Positions 1-4,799 are shown, counted from the first letter of the stretch. The stretch: DNA of 8,614 bases from Pseudomonadota bacterium (GCA_021818125.1 JAKAFG010000077.1:1-8614); one strand, 5' to 3'. Numbers and translations are program-made. Notes: a model not told the origin generated them from the sequence alone.

Positions 1-75
1 TCCCGTCATGACCTCCTGAAGTGGGTAGCCAAGCATCCGGAAGGGGCGAATCGTTTGAAGGCTGGTGAGGAATGA
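1..75 (+). CDS. C-terminal end of an unidentified protein (partial)
   Basis: An open frame enters from the left edge and ends at a TGA at 73-75, giving 24 residues (SRHDLLKWVAKHPEGANRLK followed by AGEE). The composition is that of a normal charged soluble C-terminus and no stop interrupts it. The piece is too short to name a family. It runs in the same direction as the flavoprotein gene that starts 55 bp later, so the two may share an operon. A chance open frame of this length cannot be excluded. Confidence 0.4.
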   Translation, partial: SRHDLLKWVAKHPEGANRLKAGEE

Positions 76-130
76 ACCCCGCTCTCCGCAATCACCGACC
101 GGGGATGTCCCTGCCGCGAAGGGTCGTGCC

Positions 131-415
131 ATGATCCGCCTTCTCGTCATCGGCGGCAGCGACGCAGGCATCAGCGCGGCGCTCCGGGCGCGCGAGAAGG
201 ATCCTTCCGCAGAGGTATCGGTTCTGCTGGCCGACGAGTACCCGAACTACAGCATCTGCGGCCTGCCTTTTTATCTCAGCGGCGAGACGCCGGATCACCG
301 GCAACTCGCCCATCGTACCGCGTTCGAGGGCATCGAAATCCTGACGAACCATCGCGCCGTGGCCGTTCATCCAGCGGCCAAGACGGTCGATGTCACGCAT
401 AGAGGGGTCCCTTGA
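131..415 (+). pseudogene. CoA-disulfide reductase / NADH oxidase-like flavoprotein, N-terminal fragment
   Basis: This is the start of an FAD- and NAD(P)H-dependent pyridine nucleotide-disulfide oxidoreductase. Residues 1-13 form the FAD-binding beta-alpha-beta start (MIRLLVIGGSDAG), and residues 36-51 (EYPNYSICGLPFYLSG) carry the single active-site cysteine, Cys43, in the S-x-C-G-x-P setting of the CoA-disulfide reductase/NADH oxidase subgroup. Full members have roughly 450 residues; this one has 91 native residues. It then runs into a Tn3-type inverted repeat at 404, which adds RGVP and a stop, so it is a broken gene. I chose the ATG at 131 because the family begins at MIRLLVIGG; the upstream in-frame GTG at 65 would add an unrelated 22-residue leader. 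From general knowledge, similar flavoproteins occur near arsenic resistance genes, but a link to the ars genes 6 kb away is only a guess. Confidence 0.75.
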
Positions 416-440
416 GAAAACGGAATTTAAAGCACGTTAG
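404..440 (+). repeat. Left terminal inverted repeat, Tn3-family type
   Basis: A 37-bp end that begins GGGGTCCCTTGAGAAAACGG and pairs with 689-725 with four mismatches, at positions 9, 11, 16 and 17 of the repeat. It directly truncates the flavoprotein gene and supplies its premature stop at 413-415. Confidence 0.8.
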
Positions 441-562
441 GCTCTAGTGAGTACCTGCAACCACCTATATTTGCTGACTGTGTCACATGGTCTCCCTGGC
501 AATAGCCGTTACGGGGTGTCTCGATTCCAACATCGCAGCTTTACGCCGCGACAACCACGACC

Positions 563-607
563 GAAAACGGTGTCCGAATGATGGCATGTGTCCAGAACAC
601 CGTTTTC
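563..607. other. Palindromic site inside the miniature element, possible resolution site
   Basis: The 11-bp arms GAAAACGGTGT (563-573) and ACACCGTTTTC (597-607) are perfect inverted copies separated by 23 bp. A second pair, TGTCCGAA (571-578) and TTCGGACA (653-660), is also perfectly inverted, and TGTCC occurs again at 590-594. Clusters of short inverted recombinase half-sites beside a Tn3-type end are what a res or rst site looks like. I cannot match it to a specific serine or tyrosine resolvase, so the role is inferred from place and symmetry. Confidence 0.4.
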
Positions 608-688
608 ATTGCTTTCGTACACGGTTTTAACTCCCATCCGAAATGGAGCCGTTTCGGACAGTTTCACGCTGAACACGCTCTCTGGGCG

Positions 689-725
689 CTAACGTGCTTT
701 AAATTCCGAATTCTGAGGGGACCCC
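689..725 (-). repeat. Right terminal inverted repeat, Tn3-family type
   Basis: Read on the minus strand it starts GGGGTCCCCTCAGAATTCGG and ends with the same 20 bases as the left end. It lies 34 bp beyond the stop of mobA, so the plasmid-like module starts right next to it. Confidence 0.8.
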
Positions 726-759
726 GAATTGTAAACAATAACGAAGCTAGTCACAATAA

Positions 760-2322
760 TCACCACCCAAGCCCGGACCCCAGACCACGCGCCGCCTGCC
801 TCGCCAACTCTGCCGCCCGCTCTACCGTCCTCCGGACGATACTTTCAACTGCCCCTGCAAGGCGCTCAACTGCGCTTCCAAGCGTTTCTGATCGTTGCCC
901 ATAGCGTCCAATCGCTCCATCAAGCGACTGTGCGCGTTCCCCGTAGCCTCTAATTGCTCCGACAAACCCTTTATCCTCCTGGACAAGACCCGATAGTTCC
1001 CGGTCATACCTTCCAAACGCTCCTCCAAGGCCACTACATGCTGACTCAAGGCGTCCAAGGCTTTCACTAATCGCGTCTCCAACTCGGTCATCGGGTTGCT
1101 CCTCTAGGGCTGTATCCTTACGGCGTCTTCTTTTTGGCCGTGGGTGGTGTCGGTCATGGCGGTGTAGTTGATCCGGGGGGCTACCAGATACCACTTCCCG
1201 CTGCTCTGGATCACGTGGAACTCCGGCGGAAGTTTTTTCAGCGCGGTCTGGATGGACTGCTCCCGCGCTTCCAGGGACCGCACCTGGTGCAATTCCCATC
1301 TCCCGTACAGGCCCAGACCGACCAACATCCCCAAGGTCAACACCGCGCCCGTCAATAGGCTGACGATCCACATCCACACCGACAGCCTCCCGAGTTTCTT
1401 CAGGCGGCTTTCGATATCGGTAATGGTTGTATTCAGCGAGTCGTTCAAGCGATTGCTCGAATCGTCCGCGAGCTGATCGAGCTTGCTCCTGGTCAACGTC
1501 ACCGCCTCGTCCAGATCGGCCTCCATCTTGCGATTGAGCCTCTCGCCCAAGCTCGCGGCATGTTTCGTGGGTAAAGTCGGCTCCATACAAGGCTCCTTTG
1601 AGGCGATAGCGTTTGTTGGTCTCGGGATCGAGAACCGTCAGATAATCCTTTCCCTGCCGGGGCACCTGTAACCCGGCTTCTTCCAGTGCCGCCACTAGGT
1701 CACCCCGGTTCTGTACCGCACCCACTTCGATCTGAGTCACCAGATAGCGGGTGATAAGGGCTTTTGGATCTGGCTCCACAGCCAACCCCGCCCGCAGTGC
1801 CGAGGCTTCCACCAGGGCATGGTGGCCAGGCTGTACCAGGCGCGTCCGTAAGGGGTCATCCGGGCGCGCCCAGCCCTTCTCCCAGTTCCAGGTATCCCGT
1901 AGGGCGTCATAGGTCCTCTCCCAGCCCGGAGGGGCCACATTCAGGCTCTTCCCCGTCTCCAGGTCCACCCGCGCCGCCAGCAAATGGACGTGACATGCGC
2001 CAGAGGCTTCCCGATGCAGCACCCCCGTCCAGGCCACCCGCGCCGGATCGTCCAGACCCGCCGTAAAGGCCGCCTCGATGTCATCCAGCACCAAACCCAT
2101 CTCGGCATCCGTAGGCCGCTCTTCCGGCGCCCAGGACACCACCCCGGAGGTGTACCGATGCACGAAGTCCAGACCATCACCGACTTCCGCAACCAGTTGC
2201 GGATTACCGCGTAACGTCTCCACCGCCGCCCGCTCGATGCCTTGATGGTCTACATCCGCCAGAAGATAGGCCACCGCCTTTCGCATTGATCCCTTGCCGT
2301 GCCTCAGAAACTTGATATGCAC
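760..2322 (-). CDS. mobA: MobA relaxase (MOB_P, ColE1 superfamily)
   Basis: MobA nicks the plasmid at oriT, stays covalently bound through a tyrosine and pilots the strand into the recipient through another plasmid's conjugation channel. The protein has 520 residues. The relaxase domain covers about residues 1-250: MHIKFLRHGKGSMRKAVAYL places Tyr19 where ColE1 MbeA has its catalytic tyrosine, RYTSGVVSWAPEE (56-68) resembles the MbeA YTSGVLSF segment, and LHREASGACHVHL gives a metal-binding triad His103, His111, His113. ColE1 itself has HEN here, so this relaxase carries the ordinary three-histidine version. Residues from about 265 are charged and low in complexity, and the end has repeated IGRYGQR-like coiled-coil units; this half is also read in another frame for mobB and mobD. 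The start is GTG at 2320-2322, preceded by AGGAGG inside the end of mobC, one base after the mobC stop, so translation is probably coupled. Confidence 0.9.
   Translation of the reverse strand: MHIKFLRHGKGSMRKAVAYLLADVDHQGIERAAVETLRGNPQLVAEVGDGLDFVHRYTSGVVSWAPEERPTDAEMGLVLDDIEAAFTAGLDDPARVAWTGVLHREASGACHVHLLAARVDLETGKSLNVAPPGWERTYDALRDTWNWEKGWARPDDPLRTRLVQPGHHALVEASALRAGLAVEPDPKALITRYLVTQIEVGAVQNRGDLVAALEEAGLQVPRQGKDYLTVLDPETNKRYRLKGALYGADFTHETCRELGREAQSQDGGRSGRGGDVDQEQARSARGRFEQSLERLAEYNHYRYRKPPEETREAVGVDVDRQPIDGRGVDLGDVGRSGPVREMGIAPGAVPGSAGAVHPDRAEKTSAGVPRDPEQREVVSGSPPDQLHRHDRHHPRPKRRRRKDTALEEQPDDRVGDAISESLGRLESACSGLGGAFGRYDRELSGLVQEDKGFVGAIRGYGERAQSLDGAIGRYGQRSETLGSAVERLAGAVESIVRRTVERAAELARQAARGLGSGLGW
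822..1091 (-). CDS. mobD: MobD (MbeD-like mobilization accessory), nested in mobA
   Basis: An 89-residue protein lying wholly inside mobA in a different frame. It starts MTELETRLVKALDALSQHV, very like the start of the MbeD/MobD family, and is predicted to be almost entirely a heptad-rich coiled coil. A good ribosome site (AGAGGAG, 8 bp before the ATG at 1089-1091) supports translation. It is in the same frame as mobB and begins 12 bp after mobB ends. MbeD in ColE1 is a small accessory of plasmid mobilization and entry exclusion. The nested position matches ColE1, which is the main reason to accept an ORF that overlaps another gene. The exact function here is inferred. Confidence 0.75.
   Translation of the reverse strand: MTELETRLVKALDALSQHVVALEERLEGMTGNYRVLSRRIKGLSEQLEATGNAHSRLMERLDAMGNDQKRLEAQLSALQGQLKVSSGGR
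1104..1586 (-). CDS. mobB: MobB (MbeB-like mobilization protein), nested in mobA
   Basis: A 160-residue protein read in a second frame within mobA. Residues 1-65 are helical and charged (LGERLNRKMEADLDEAV, then LDQLADDSSNRLNDSL). Residues about 70-93 (LSVWMWIVSLLTGAVLTLGM onward) form one membrane segment, and the C-terminal 65 residues are soluble. MbeB/MobB proteins share this plan: an N-terminal helical domain that helps stabilize the relaxosome, plus a membrane anchor that may bring it to the coupling protein. The start ATG at 1584-1586 has AAAGGAG 8 bp upstream. The frame stays open for the whole length and encodes a credible transmembrane helix inside the low-complexity tail of mobA, so it is unlikely to be a shadow. 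Confidence 0.8.
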   Translation of the reverse strand: MEPTLPTKHAASLGERLNRKMEADLDEAVTLTRSKLDQLADDSSNRLNDSLNTTITDIESRLKKLGRLSVWMWIVSLLTGAVLTLGMLVGLGLYGRWELHQVRSLEAREQSIQTALKKLPPEFHVIQSSGKWYLVAPRINYTAMTDTTHGQKEDAVRIQP

Positions 2323-2323
2323 G

Positions 2324-2713
2324 TCATTCCTCCTGCGATCCGCCCATTGCCACTACTTCCGCCAGACGATGCTCAATCTCCATCAGAAGAACCAGCAGCT
2401 GGGCATCAGACACCTTTCCCCCAGCGTTCAAATGCCGCGCTATCTGGTTCAGGTTGTTCCCAGCCTGGGCGATCCCGCGCACCAGCACCGGATCGGTTGG
2501 CACCGTCCCACGACGCAGTGGCACCGCCCGCGCAGGCGTCGGCTTGCCCGTTGTGACTACCACCCCATCCACGGCCACTTGCGCACGGAGCCAATCGGAT
2601 AGGGACTGGCCTGCACCCTGCGCTGCGGCCCGCCAGGCATCGGCTACCGGACGCGGCAGGCGAAAGGCCAGGCGGGCATCTAGTGCGCCATCCGCTGCTT
2701 CGTGGTGTTCCAT
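2324..2713 (-). CDS. mobC: MobC (MbeC-like relaxosome protein)
   Basis: MobC binds at oriT and helps MobA open and nick the DNA. The protein has 129 residues. The N-terminal half (DARLAFRLPRPVADAWRAAA, then GQSLSDWLRAQV) resembles a ribbon-helix-helix DNA-binding region. The C-terminal part has the signature of the bacterial mobilization protein family MobC: LVRGIAQAGNNLNQIARHLN, followed by the helix LLVLLMEIEHRLAEVV. The start ATG at 2711-2713 has GGGAG 7-8 bp upstream. Its last codons contain the AGGAGG ribosome site of mobA. It is the first gene of the mobC-mobA(B,D) operon and sits directly beside the oriT candidate. Confidence 0.88.
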   Translation of the reverse strand: MEHHEAADGALDARLAFRLPRPVADAWRAAAQGAGQSLSDWLRAQVAVDGVVVTTGKPTPARAVPLRRGTVPTDPVLVRGIAQAGNNLNQIARHLNAGGKVSDAQLLVLLMEIEHRLAEVVAMGGSQEE

Positions 2714-2736
2714 CGGCTTCTCCCGTTGGTGGGGGT

Positions 2737-2760
2737 CAAGGGGGCGGAAACCGCCCCTTG
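2737..2760 (-). promoter_or_regulatory. GC-rich hairpin in the mobC leader
   Basis: GGGGCGG (2741-2747) and CCGCCCC (2751-2757) pair around an AAA loop, and CAA (2737-2739) pairs with TTG (2758-2760) past a one-base bulge. It lies 24 bp upstream of the mobC start. There is no T-run on the mob-reading side, so it is not a normal terminator. It may be part of oriT or control the mob transcript. Confidence 0.4.
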
Positions 2761-2766
2761 CAAGTC

Positions 2767-2850
2767 CCCGTCGAAAAATGCAAACCGTAGGGGTGCATTT
2801 GTTCGACGGGTAGGCTTGCTATAAGCCTATAATGCGGCACAATCCTGCGC
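2767..2850. other. oriT: Probable origin of transfer (oriT)
   Basis: Directly upstream of mobC, a near-perfect inverted repeat has arms CCCGTCGAAAAATGCA (2767-2782) and TGCATTTGTTCGACGGG (2794-2810), identical apart from one extra base. It is followed by a small hairpin AGGCTT-GCTAT-AAGCCT (2812-2828) and by ATCCTG (2842-2847), which equals the core of the P-type nic consensus YATCCTG/Y except for A in place of the first pyrimidine. An inverted repeat 5' of the nic on the cut strand, placed so that the mob genes would enter last, is the usual arrangement. The place is well supported by context; the exact nic base is a guess. An alternative reading is that the sequence ATGCACCCCTACGG on the minus strand in the loop resembles RSF1010-type nic regions. 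Confidence 0.5.
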
Positions 2851-2922
2851 TCTTCAACCACCGAAACAAAAGGAGTGGGCGCTTGCTCCGACTACGTCGG
2901 ACCGCCCACAAACATCACCGGC

Positions 2923-2941
2923 GGGAAACGTGCCGTTTCCC
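2923..2941. other. Hairpin (8-bp stem, 3-base loop)
   Basis: GGGAAACG and CGTTTCCC pair perfectly around TGC. It is one of three strong short palindromes inside the 39-bp inverted-repeat region. It has no T-run, so it is unlikely to be an intrinsic terminator. Confidence 0.6.
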
Positions 2942-3108
2942 CTGTCCTCGTCGCTACGCTCCTCGCCGGATCGACCCTTTCCGGGGCTATCGCCCCCGCC
3001 TGTGGCGGCTCCCCCAATACTCCATCAATCCTGGTATTTCGTGACTAGCACCAAAAAACAGCTTTAGCTCAGGACCGCGTAGCGGAAAGAGGCGCGAGGA
3101 GTGGCGGG

Positions 3109-3159
3109 CGATTCGCTTGCGAATCGTTCGACGCTACCGCAACCGCCCCAGCGGGGCGG
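3109..3159. other. Two adjacent strong hairpins
   Basis: CGATTCGC (3109-3116) pairs with GCGAATCG (3119-3126) around TT, and CCGCCCC (3143-3149) pairs with GGGGCGG (3153-3159) around AGC. Such a cluster of stable stems with short loops is typical of plasmid origins that must fold as single strands. The role is inferred only from structure and place. Confidence 0.5.
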
Positions 3160-3354
3160 AATGTGCGCTACAGGTGCCCTAGAATGCCCTGCAAGGCATC
3201 CTGGAGGTCTGTGGGCGGTCCGACGTAGTCGGAGCAAGCGCCCACTCCCTGACGGTCGATTTCATCGGTTTTTCGGTTCCATATTCAGCTTCGCTAATAT
3301 GGCCTGTAAGAAATAAGAAAGAGGGGGGTGAAAAAATGTACTGAAAATAGATGG

Positions 3355-3382
3355 TTGCAAAAGTGCTTGTTGACTGTACAAT
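3355..3382 (+). promoter_or_regulatory. Candidate promoter of the Rep gene
   Basis: TTGCAA at 3355-3360 and TACAAT at 3377-3382 are separated by 16 bp. The -10 matches the sigma-70 consensus at five of six positions and the -35 at four. Transcription would start about 3389-3391, giving a leader of about 30 bases. The following inverted repeat overlaps the -10 and the start point. Confidence 0.5.
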
Positions 3383-3410
3383 CATCAATGATGACTGTGG
3401 AGTCAACAAG
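3366..3410 (+). promoter_or_regulatory. Inverted repeat in the Rep leader, likely operator or translational control hairpin
   Basis: CTTGTTGACT (3366-3375) and AGTCAACAAG (3401-3410) are perfect 10-bp inverted copies with a 25-base interior that contains a second small palindrome, ATCAT-CA-ATGAT. The right arm ends at the start of the ribosome site AAGGGGG, which precedes the ATG at 3421. If the repeat is a protein-binding site, a Rep dimer could repress its own promoter. The left arm lies at the -10, before the predicted start, so only part of the repeat would be in the RNA. Confidence 0.5.
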
Positions 3411-3420
3411 GGGGTTAAAA

Positions 3421-3912
3421 ATGGCGTTTGACTTCGTCGATAGCGATACTGGTGAGATACTTTCGGAACGGGTACCCATGCTTGTTCAGCGGCCTGTTCC
3501 GGTAGCATTTGAGAAGGGAGGATTTTTCACGATGGCACAAGGACCACTCAAGGTTTTCGAGGATCATGCTCAGGACTTGGGCGTGGATGGCTTCCGCGTC
3601 CTGATGAATCTGCTCCGCAAGTTGGACTACCAGAACCATATTGCCGTATCCCAAGCGGATATGGCGAGGGAGATGAGCATTGATCGAGCACGGGTTAACA
3701 GGGCTATCAAGCGCCTGATAACGCTGGGTGCGCTTATCGAAGGTCCGAAGTGGGGCCAGAATCGCACATACACCCTCAACCCCGCGTTTGGGTGGAAGGG
3801 CAAGGGTTCTTCGCACCAAAAGGCCGTGCGGACGGCGGAAAAGGCCAAGGCTGCAGGGTTGTCGGTGGTAAAAGGCGGCCAACATCAGGAGGCTGGCGGG
3901 CAAACCGCCTGA
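3421..3912 (+). CDS. RepL-like plasmid replication/maintenance protein (winged helix)
   Basis: A 163-residue protein that would start plasmid replication by binding the origin. Residues about 50-80 (GVDGFRVLMNLLRKLDYQNH) and 80-115 (VSQADMAREMSIDRARVNRA, then IKRLITLGALI) form a helix-turn-helix/winged-helix domain, followed by the wing EGPKWGQNRTYTLNPAFGWKGKG. The order of conserved regions and the YTLNPAFGWKGK ending match RepL-type and similar initiators of small plasmids. The C-terminal 25 residues are basic and unstructured. I chose ATG 3421 because AAGGGGG lies 7 bp upstream; the longer in-frame start at 3328 lies before the likely promoter. The next gene begins 8 bp after its stop, so they form an operon. 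Which replication mode it drives is not visible. A plasmid-type transcriptional regulator is the alternative. Confidence 0.7.
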   Translation: MAFDFVDSDTGEILSERVPMLVQRPVPVAFEKGGFFTMAQGPLKVFEDHAQDLGVDGFRVLMNLLRKLDYQNHIAVSQADMAREMSIDRARVNRAIKRLITLGALIEGPKWGQNRTYTLNPAFGWKGKGSSHQKAVRTAEKAKAAGLSVVKGGQHQEAGGQTA

Positions 3913-3919
3913 GGCAAAT

Positions 3920-4159
3920 ATGACCGATAACATTGAAAACTTGATATTGGAGCACCTGAAACGCTTTCAGGCTGGGCAAGATCGTATTGAGCGCGAGCTC
4001 AAAGAAATCAAAAGCCGTGTTACCACCCTAGAGGCAACCACGTCAACGATCATGCAATACTTGGCACAAATGTCAGGCTCTATTGCCGAGCAACATGTGC
4101 GTTACGATAATTTGGAAGATCGTATCCAGCGCATTGAGCGCCGCCTCGAACTTTCCTGA
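3920..4159 (+). CDS. Small coiled-coil protein of unknown function
   Basis: 79 residues, starting MTDNIENLILEHLKRFQAGQ. The remainder is a run of heptads rich in Leu, Ile, Glu and Arg, with a break near residue 45 and a second helix ending DRIQRIERRLELS, so it probably forms coiled-coil oligomers. Similar short proteins are common in plasmids and islands, sometimes next to toxin-antitoxin genes, but no toxin is present here. It starts 8 bp after the Rep gene ends, and GAGG (3911-3914), overlapping the Rep stop, can serve as its ribosome site, so the two are most likely translated from one message. A role in plasmid copy control or partition would be a guess. Confidence 0.65.
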   Translation: MTDNIENLILEHLKRFQAGQDRIERELKEIKSRVTTLEATTSTIMQYLAQMSGSIAEQHVRYDNLEDRIQRIERRLELS

Positions 4160-4170
4160 CAGGACACAAA

Positions 4171-4314
4171 ATGAGCGGACTCATCGTAATGTCTAATAAC
4201 AGCACCAGACCGGCAGGCCACGAACCCAGCAAAATCTGGCCATCCGCCCCTGCCAGCCTGCAGGCCACGAGACAAAACGACACCTTCTGTCTCATTGGCG
4301 AATCGCAAACCTAG
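4171..4314 (+). CDS. Small ORF, 47 residues, function unknown
   Basis: ATG at 4171 follows AGGA (4161-4164) by six bases and comes 11 bp after the coiled-coil gene, in the same direction. The product starts MSGLIVMSNNSTRPAGHEPS and has no recognizable domain; it is polar and Ser/Thr/Pro-rich with one cysteine. It may be the truncated start of a lost gene at the edge of the plasmid-like module, or not coding. An 11-bp direct repeat GCAGGCCACGA occurs within it at 4213-4223 and 4260-4270. Confidence 0.3.
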   Translation: MSGLIVMSNNSTRPAGHEPSKIWPSAPASLQATRQNDTFCLIGESQT

Positions 4315-4380
4315 AAGGCGGATGTTTTCTCCTGTATATCACTGGAGCCGGAAAATGTTCGTTAGATGCTAAATTAGGGT

Positions 4381-4386
4381 TATGAT
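4381..4386 (+). promoter_or_regulatory. Possible -10 element for the DsrE-like gene
   Basis: TATGAT lies 35 bp before the ATG of the DsrE-like gene in an AT-rich stretch. The matching -35 position (4358-4363, TTCGTT) is weak. The 107 bp between the small ORF and this gene hold no other recognizable feature apart from this element and the ribosome site AGGAGGT at 4409-4415. Confidence 0.25.
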
Positions 4387-4421
4387 AGAAATATTTCACC
4401 TGAAACGTAGGAGGTGTTAAA

Positions 4422-4799
4422 ATGTCCGACGCACAAGTTGCAGATCTCGTTATCGTCCTTATCGCTGGACCAGAAAACCCCAAGCGATTGCCTTCGGCCT
4501 TTTTCCTCGCCGCTACAGCCGCAGCCGCGGAGCAGAATGTCATTATGTACTTTACAGGTCCGGCTACGGAGTTGCTGGGTAAAGGCAAGGCCGAGTCCAT
4601 CTTTCCAATGCCAGGGGGCAAGAGCGTGGCCGACTTCATGAAGTTGGCTGAAGACAATGGCGTGCGCATTATCGGCTGCCTGCAATCTTTGGAGCTCAAC
4701 GGCATGACAGCCGATGACCTGAGCAAGCCCATTCCGCTTCTCACTCCCAGCGCAGCGTTACCTTCTTTAGTCGCAGCCGGACGCGTTCTTACCTGGTAA
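4422..4799 (+). CDS. DsrE-family sulfur-relay protein
   Basis: A 125-residue soluble protein of the DsrE/DsrF fold. It opens with the hydrophobic first strand (VADLVIVLIAGPENPKRLPS), followed by a helix (AFFLAATAAAAEQ), a second strand (VIMYFTGPATELL), the loop PMPGGKSVADFMKLAEDNGV, the strand RIIGCLQSLELNGM, and a C-terminal segment. The only cysteine, Cys86, sits after the IIG strand, where DsrE2/DsrE3-type proteins keep the residue that carries persulfide sulfur. Members work with rhodaneses and TusA in sulfur oxidation, which suits an acidophilic sulfur oxidizer, but no such partner is nearby. A perfect AGGAGGT lies 6 bp before the ATG. The TSUP transporter remnant beyond the IS30 element may once have been its neighbour. 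Confidence 0.75.
   Translation: MSDAQVADLVIVLIAGPENPKRLPSAFFLAATAAAAEQNVIMYFTGPATELLGKGKAESIFPMPGGKSVADFMKLAEDNGVRIIGCLQSLELNGMTADDLSKPIPLLTPSAALPSLVAAGRVLTW

Larger units (their letters stand above)
404..725. mobile_element. Tn3-derived miniature inverted-repeat element (TIME-like), 322 bp
   Basis: The two ends, 404-440 and 689-725, are inverted repeats of each other over 37 bp with 33 identities and no gaps. Both start GGGGTCCC and end GGAATTTAAAGCACGTTAG on the inner side. The length, the GGGG start and the AAAGCACG-TTAG inner part are typical of Tn21/Tn3-family ends. The 248 bp between them encode no transposase or resolvase, so the element could only move with a Tn3-family transposase supplied elsewhere, as described for TIMEs. 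The interior holds palindromes that look like a recombinase site. The flanking 5-mers (ATAGA on the left, GAATT on the right) do not match, so there is no visible target duplication, and the flavoprotein gene does not resume on the right. This points to rearrangement after or through insertion. Confidence 0.75.
2872..3248. repeat. 377-bp region bounded by a perfect 39-bp inverted repeat
   Basis: Bases 2872-2910 and 3210-3248 are exact inverted copies over 39 bp. Each arm is itself a hairpin: GTGGGCG pairs with CGCCCAC (2875-2881 with 2903-2909), and inside it TCCGAC pairs with GTCGGA around a TAC loop (2887-2892 with 2896-2901). The 299 bp between the arms have no convincing gene but hold further tight hairpins. 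The region lies between oriT and the Rep gene, where a small plasmid keeps its replication origin, so an origin or single-strand initiation structure is one reading. The other is a non-autonomous mobile element or a BIME-like pair of palindromes. I cannot choose between them. Confidence 0.7.

Noticed and set aside
92..400. 102-codon minus-strand ORF
   Set aside because: It is antisense to the flavoprotein fragment, whose FAD and active-site motifs are clear.
578..904. 108-codon ORF on the plus strand
   Set aside because: It crosses the right transposon end and the 3' end of mobA, has no family features, and is rich in Pro, Arg and Ser as antisense frames are.
1764..2066. 100-codon Pro/Ser-rich plus-strand ORF
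   Set aside because: It is antisense to the conserved relaxase domain; the composition is an artefact of a GC-rich opposite strand.
2828..2833. TATAAT as a plus-strand promoter -10
   Set aside because: No -35-like sequence lies 15-19 bp upstream, and no plus-strand gene follows within 500 bp.
3328..3420. Upstream in-frame start for the Rep gene
   Set aside because: It lies before the likely promoter and lacks a good link to the conserved protein; ATG 3421 has AAGGGGG at the right distance.
3415..3933. 172-codon minus-strand ORF
   Set aside because: It is antisense to the Rep gene with no ribosome site or recognizable domain; the Rep reading frame carries the conserved wing motif.
3920..4314. 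Toxin-antitoxin pair formed by the coiled-coil gene and the small ORF
   Set aside because: Neither product shows a toxin fold or an antitoxin DNA-binding domain; order and spacing alone are not enough.
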